Assembly: GCA_003484235.1 (NCBI GenBank)
Contig: DNDP01000330.1
Location: 8,409-25,159, forward strand
Origin: Verrucomicrobiales bacterium
GTDB taxonomy: Bacteria > Verrucomicrobiota > Verrucomicrobiia > Limisphaerales > RI-55
Direction of reading: 5' to 3'
Length of the DNA stretch: 16,751 bases
The notes under the pieces are model-generated. The model did no database searches. It was not told the DNA's origin and saw only the letters and a program-made list of their open reading frames with translations. The translations under genes were made by a program, and so were the position numbers. Below are positions 14,070 to 16,751 of the stretch, one piece after another; position 1 is the stretch's first letter, and each line of letters opens with the position of its first letter.

Positions 14070-14165
14070 TTACTTCTTGGCCTTCGGCTTGGCCGCTTCC
14101 TTCTTCCGCTTGAGGTAGGCATCGCGGCGTTTGCGTTTCTGCACTTTGTTCAGTTGTTGTCCCAT
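14070..14165 (-). CDS. Very basic 31-residue protein
   Basis: The frame from ATG 14165 encodes 31 residues starting MGQQLNKVQKRKRRDAYLKR and ending in a lysine- and alanine-rich tail; 14 residues are lysine or arginine. The frame is open further upstream to 14324, but that part has a different composition and runs opposite the lipoprotein gene. The strong terminator placed just beyond the stop, and a possible promoter upstream, argue that this is a real independent transcript. The composition resembles ribosome-associated or nucleic-acid-binding small proteins, and I think similar short proteins occur in Verrucomicrobiota, but I cannot name a family with certainty. A role in RNA or DNA binding is an inference. 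Confidence 0.7.
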   Translation of the reverse strand: MGQQLNKVQKRKRRDAYLKRKKEAAKPKAKK

Positions 14166-14208
14166 AAGTCGCTTTACAAGAGTCGGTGTTTCGGTTGACG
14201 TGGGGCGC

Positions 14209-14237
14209 ACTATGATGACTCGGTTGGCGGCCTTCAA
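14209..14237 (-). promoter_or_regulatory. Possible sigma-70-like promoter of the small basic-protein gene
   Basis: On the minus strand a TTGAAG box (14237-14232) and a CATAGT box (14214-14209) are separated by 17 bases, each matching four of six consensus positions. The -10 box lies 43 bases before the ATG at 14165. In GC-rich DNA such partial matches occur by chance, so confidence is low. The boxes overlap the start of the divergent lipoprotein frame. Confidence 0.3.
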
Positions 14238-14238
14238 C

Positions 14239-14736
14239 ATGAAATTCCTGCTCGCACTTGTGCTGGCGGCCGGCGGGTTTTCGGCGGGATGTTCCTCAAA
14301 GGAGGACAAAAAAATCTCCACCATTCGCCTGCACCTGGAGGTAAACCCCCAGATGGTGCGGCGGAGCCATCCCGTGCCGATCCTGCGCGGCGAGCCGGTG
14401 ATGGTGAATGTCGAGGATGTTCCCTTTCTCTACGAGGCGTATGTGGATCAGGCGGAGGTGGTGCAGAACCCGGGCGGCTACGAGATCAAGCTGGTCTTCA
14501 ACAAGTCGGGAAGCTGGCTGCTGGAGAACATCACCGCGGACAACCAGGGCAAACGGATCGCCATCATGGCCCAGTTTCCGGAGAGCCGCTGGCTGGCGGC
14601 TCCCATCATCCGTGGCCGCATCGCCGGAGGGGTTCTGCAGTTCGTGCCGGATGCCAGTCTGGAGGAGACCCGCCGGATCGTGGACGGATTGAACCTCACG
14701 ATCGAAAAGCGCAAGCGAAACAGCTGGGGCAGCTGA
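14239..14736 (+). CDS. Lipoprotein with a SecD P1-head-like domain
   Basis: From the ATG at 14239 this is a 165-residue protein with a short lipoprotein signal (MKFLLALVLAAGGFSAGC) whose lipobox cysteine is C18; ATGs at 14212 and 14215 would lengthen the signal and cannot be ruled out. The mature part carries two segments. Residues 27-75 are an unassigned strand-rich region. Residues 80-152 resemble the P1 head subdomain of SecD: KLVFNKSGSWLLENITADNQGKRIAIM at about 84-110, followed by APIIRGRIAGGVLQF (121-135) and a final helix. In SecDF this domain binds preproteins on the periplasmic side; here it is separated from any membrane transporter. The M23 peptidase gene starts 3 bases after the stop, so both products probably work at the envelope. 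Function is unproven. Confidence 0.7.
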   Translation: MKFLLALVLAAGGFSAGCSSKEDKKISTIRLHLEVNPQMVRRSHPVPILRGEPVMVNVEDVPFLYEAYVDQAEVVQNPGGYEIKLVFNKSGSWLLENITADNQGKRIAIMAQFPESRWLAAPIIRGRIAGGVLQFVPDASLEETRRIVDGLNLTIEKRKRNSWGS

Positions 14737-14739
14737 CCG

Positions 14740-15759
14740 ATGTCGAACCTTTTCCGAACCCTGGGCCGGATTTTCGCGGCGGTGTTGCTGCCGCTGCCGG
14801 CGGCGGCCGAGCCACCGCTTCAACTGCCCACCGCCAATACGAACATTTACGCACCCGGCGCGGAGGATCACTACTATGTAGGCACCGTGGGCAGACCGTG
14901 GATGAGCGGAACCTTTGGCTGCGTTCGCACCGACGGCTGGCAGCTGCACGAGGGCATCGACATCCGCGCCGAGCAGCGGGACAAAAAGGGGGAGCCGATC
15001 GATCCTGTGCGGGCCATCGCCGACGGCGTGGTCCTCTACGTGAACGGCAAGGCGGGCCTCTCCAACTACGGCAACTATGTCATCCTCGGCCACGAACGCG
15101 ATGGCGTGGAATACTGCTCGTTGTATGCCCATCTACGGGAGGTCGGAGAAGGGATCCGTTCAGGCGCCCGGATCCGGAAAGGCGACCAACTCGGGGTGCT
15201 GGGCCGCACGTCCAACACCCGCTCCGGCATTTCGAAGGAACGCGCGCACCTACACCTGGAGGTGGCGCTGTTCCTGAACAAGCGATTTCCAGAATGGTAT
15301 GCCAAACGCATTCCCGGGGCGCGCAACGACCATGGCATGTTCAACGGCCAGAATCTCGCCGGCTTCGACCCCACGGAGCTGCTGCGCAGCCAGCAGCGAC
15401 AGGGCGCACCGTTCAATCTCGTGAAGTTCATCCAGTCCCAGCCCGAGCTTTGCCGGGTGCAGGTGCGGGAGACCGATTTCGGCTTCCTCCGCCGCTACCG
15501 GGCTTTGGTGGAGAAGAATCCGCTGGCGGAGCAGTCTCCGACGGCCGGTTACGAGATCGTGTTCAGCCATGTTGGCACGCCGATGAAGCTCATTCCCCGG
15601 ACGGCTGCCGAACTGAAGTCCAAGGCCCGGGTGCACCTGCTTTCCGTGAACGAGGCGGTCCAGCGCGAGCATCGCTGCCGGAAACTTGTGACGCAGAAGA
15701 ACGGCCGCTGGGAGCTGGCGACCGCCGGCCAGAACCTGGTTGACCTGCTGGTCTACTGA
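14740..15759 (+). CDS. Exported M23-family metallopeptidase (LytM type)
   Basis: This 339-residue protein has a signal peptide to about residue 23 (ending PAAAEPP) and a LytM/M23 fold at about 60-180. The zinc ligands are visible: H70 and D74 in HEGIDIR, and H172 in the HLHLEV motif, with H170 and H131 (YAHL) as likely catalytic histidines. All key residues are present, so an active peptidoglycan endopeptidase is expected in the periplasm. Residues 180-339 form a C-terminal extension rich in charged residues that I cannot assign; it may position the enzyme. The start is 3 bases after the lipoprotein stop, so the pair is an operon; the lipoprotein could anchor or regulate it. A short imperfect hairpin follows the stop. 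Confidence 0.9.
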   Translation: MSNLFRTLGRIFAAVLLPLPAAAEPPLQLPTANTNIYAPGAEDHYYVGTVGRPWMSGTFGCVRTDGWQLHEGIDIRAEQRDKKGEPIDPVRAIADGVVLYVNGKAGLSNYGNYVILGHERDGVEYCSLYAHLREVGEGIRSGARIRKGDQLGVLGRTSNTRSGISKERAHLHLEVALFLNKRFPEWYAKRIPGARNDHGMFNGQNLAGFDPTELLRSQQRQGAPFNLVKFIQSQPELCRVQVRETDFGFLRRYRALVEKNPLAEQSPTAGYEIVFSHVGTPMKLIPRTAAELKSKARVHLLSVNEAVQREHRCRKLVTQKNGRWELATAGQNLVDLLVY

Positions 15760-15766
15760 CCGGTGT

Positions 15767-15784
15767 CCGGGGAGCCTGCTCCGG
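15767..15784 (+). terminator. Weak hairpin after the M23 peptidase gene
   Basis: CCGGGGAGCCTGCTCCGG can fold into seven base pairs with a two-G bulge, 8 bases past the stop codon. No clear T-run follows (only ATTT), so termination would be weak or factor-dependent. Confidence 0.25.
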
Positions 15785-15794
15785 CAGATTTCCG

Positions 15795-15822
15795 TTGCAG
15801 GAAGCGGCAAAGCGTATTTATT
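15795..15822 (+). promoter_or_regulatory. Possible promoter of the pseudopilin genes
   Basis: In the 110-base gap before the first pseudopilin gene, TTGCAG (15795-15800) is followed 16 bases later by TTTATT (15817-15822) in the only AT-rich patch of the gap. The -10 box is 47 bases before the ATG at 15870. The match is partial and no start site is known. Confidence 0.3.
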
Positions 15823-15869
15823 TGGCACCATCCTTCAGGCGGTTGAGTTTCCCGGCCGCCATTCGATGC

Positions 15870-16685
15870 ATGAAAACCATTGCCACCATTCGGGCCCGAC
15901 AGGCGGAAGGGAAACGCTCCGCCGCCTTCACCCTGATCGAGTTGCTGATCGTGATCGCGATCATCGCGGTTCTCGTGGCGCTGCTCCTGCCGGCCGTGGG
16001 GCGCAGCCGGGAGCAGGCGAAACGCGTCCAGTGCATCAACAACCTCAAGCAGCTCTCGCTGGCGTGGATCATGTACGCCGACGACCACGACGGCGTGCTG
16101 CCGCCCAACAATTACATCTTCAACGTCGAGACGGAGGAGGTCATCGTCGACGGCGTTTCCTGGTGTCCGGGCAACACCCGCCGCGATGCGACCACGGCGA
16201 ACGTCGAGCGCGGCGTGCTGTATCCTTACCTCCGCAATGCCTCGCTCTACCGCTGCCCCTCCGACCGCTCGACCATCGAGGATGCCGCCGGCAATCCTTT
16301 GCCCCAGCAGCGGACCCGGAGCTACAACATGAGCCTGGACATCAACAACCGGGTCGTTTTCGGGTCGATCAAGCGGTACGGCCAGATCAAGAAACCTTCG
16401 CCGTCCCAGTTCATGGTGTTCATCGAGGTGCATGAGGACACCATCGTCGATTCGCTGTTCGGCATCCCCAAGATTGGTGGACTTTACGACGGGCACTGGT
16501 TTGACATTCCCGCCGACCGGCACGGGCAGGGGGCGGTGCTGGCATTCGCCGACGGTCATGCTGAACGGTGGAAGTGGCGCTGGCCAAAGGAACCGGCCGA
16601 GCTTTTGCGGCCGGTCGCCAATGACATCGAGCGGGAGGACTATCTTCGCATCCAGCGCGCAACGGTACAAAGTGAGGGGCTTTAG
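15870..16685 (+). CDS. Pseudopilin-like protein with prepilin signal and H-x9-DG tail
   Basis: This 271-residue protein starts with a basic leader and the prepilin motif [17 protein letters not shown] (19-35), so prepilin peptidase should cut before F20; the residue before the cut is alanine, not glycine. The N-terminal helix (20-45) would anchor it in the membrane or pack into a filament. The rest is the globular form abundant in Planctomycetes, Verrucomicrobia and Lentisphaerae, with CP motifs at 99-100 and 129-130 and the hallmark tail [15 protein letters not shown], in which H218 is followed nine residues later by D228-G229. The role is not established; a secretion pseudopilus or surface protein is usual speculation. 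The frame extends upstream to 15795, but the ATG at 15870 fits the leader. A second gene of the same kind starts 6 bases later. Confidence 0.9.
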   Translation: MKTIATIRARQAEGKRSAAFTLIELLIVIAIIAVLVALLLPAVGRSREQAKRVQCINNLKQLSLAWIMYADDHDGVLPPNNYIFNVETEEVIVDGVSWCPGNTRRDATTANVERGVLYPYLRNASLYRCPSDRSTIEDAAGNPLPQQRTRSYNMSLDINNRVVFGSIKRYGQIKKPSPSQFMVFIEVHEDTIVDSLFGIPKIGGLYDGHWFDIPADRHGQGAVLAFADGHAERWKWRWPKEPAELLRPVANDIEREDYLRIQRATVQSEGL

Positions 16686-16691
16686 GCCGCG

Positions 16692-16751
16692 ATGAAGACG
16701 CCCATCTTGCATCGGCCGGTCGGGTTTAGCCTGATCGAACTGCTCGTGGTG
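16692..16751 (+). CDS. Second pseudopilin-like protein, N-terminus only, cut by window edge
   Basis: From the ATG at 16692 twenty codons are open to the edge and read MKTPILHRPVGFSLIELLVV, a complete prepilin leader with the standard G|FSLIE cleavage site and the start of the hydrophobic helix. It begins 6 bases after the stop of the first pseudopilin with an AGG just upstream, so the two are surely co-transcribed. The rest of the gene, and whether it also has the H-x9-DG tail, lies outside the window. Confidence 0.85.
   Translation, partial: MKTPILHRPVGFSLIELLVV

Overview
The window is GC-rich and gene-dense, with no RNA genes, transposons or CRISPR visible and no gene-free stretch above 300 bases. 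Several traits suggest a Verrucomicrobiota-type bacterium, or a close relative in the PVC group: tandem pseudopilin-like proteins with an FTLIELL start and an H-x9-DG tail, a phosphotransacetylase whose BioD/DRTGG regulatory part is a separate gene, a multihaem cytochrome with a HEAT-like tail, and weak or absent Shine-Dalgarno sites. This placement is an inference; no marker gene here settles it.

Left block (1-4104, minus strand, reading right to left): phosphotransacetylase (pta), a 27-residue single-helix membrane microprotein, the stand-alone BioD-like/DRTGG module, histidinol-phosphate aminotransferase (hisC) and, 70 bases further on, the start of a contractile tail sheath protein that runs off the left edge. 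The sheath is the strongest hint of an unusual system: it resembles the short sheaths of extracellular contractile injection systems and should mark the beginning of such a cluster to the left of base 1.

Middle block (4245-11739): a plus-strand TolB/WD40-like propeller protein with an aromatic hydrophobic segment converges on a minus-strand pair, a tandem universal stress protein followed after 4 bases by a P2-like cation ATPase. Divergent from that pair is a translationally coupled two-gene unit (ATGA overlap): a four-helix, histidine-rich membrane protein and a membrane-anchored octahaem cytochrome c, together a plausible quinone-to-periplasm electron-transfer module.

Right block (11849-16751): a Tat-exported SMP-30/gluconolactonase-like protein and tryptophanyl-tRNA synthetase (trpS) on the plus strand; a very basic 31-residue protein on the minus strand with its own terminator; then on the plus strand a lipoprotein with a SecD-P1-like domain closely followed by an M23 metallopeptidase, and two successive pseudopilin-like genes, the second cut by the right edge.

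Many long open frames lie opposite the real genes because of the GC content; they were left out. Several genes have long open N-terminal extensions that begin at GTG or TTG; in most cases a downstream ATG was chosen, where the family similarity or signal peptide begins.
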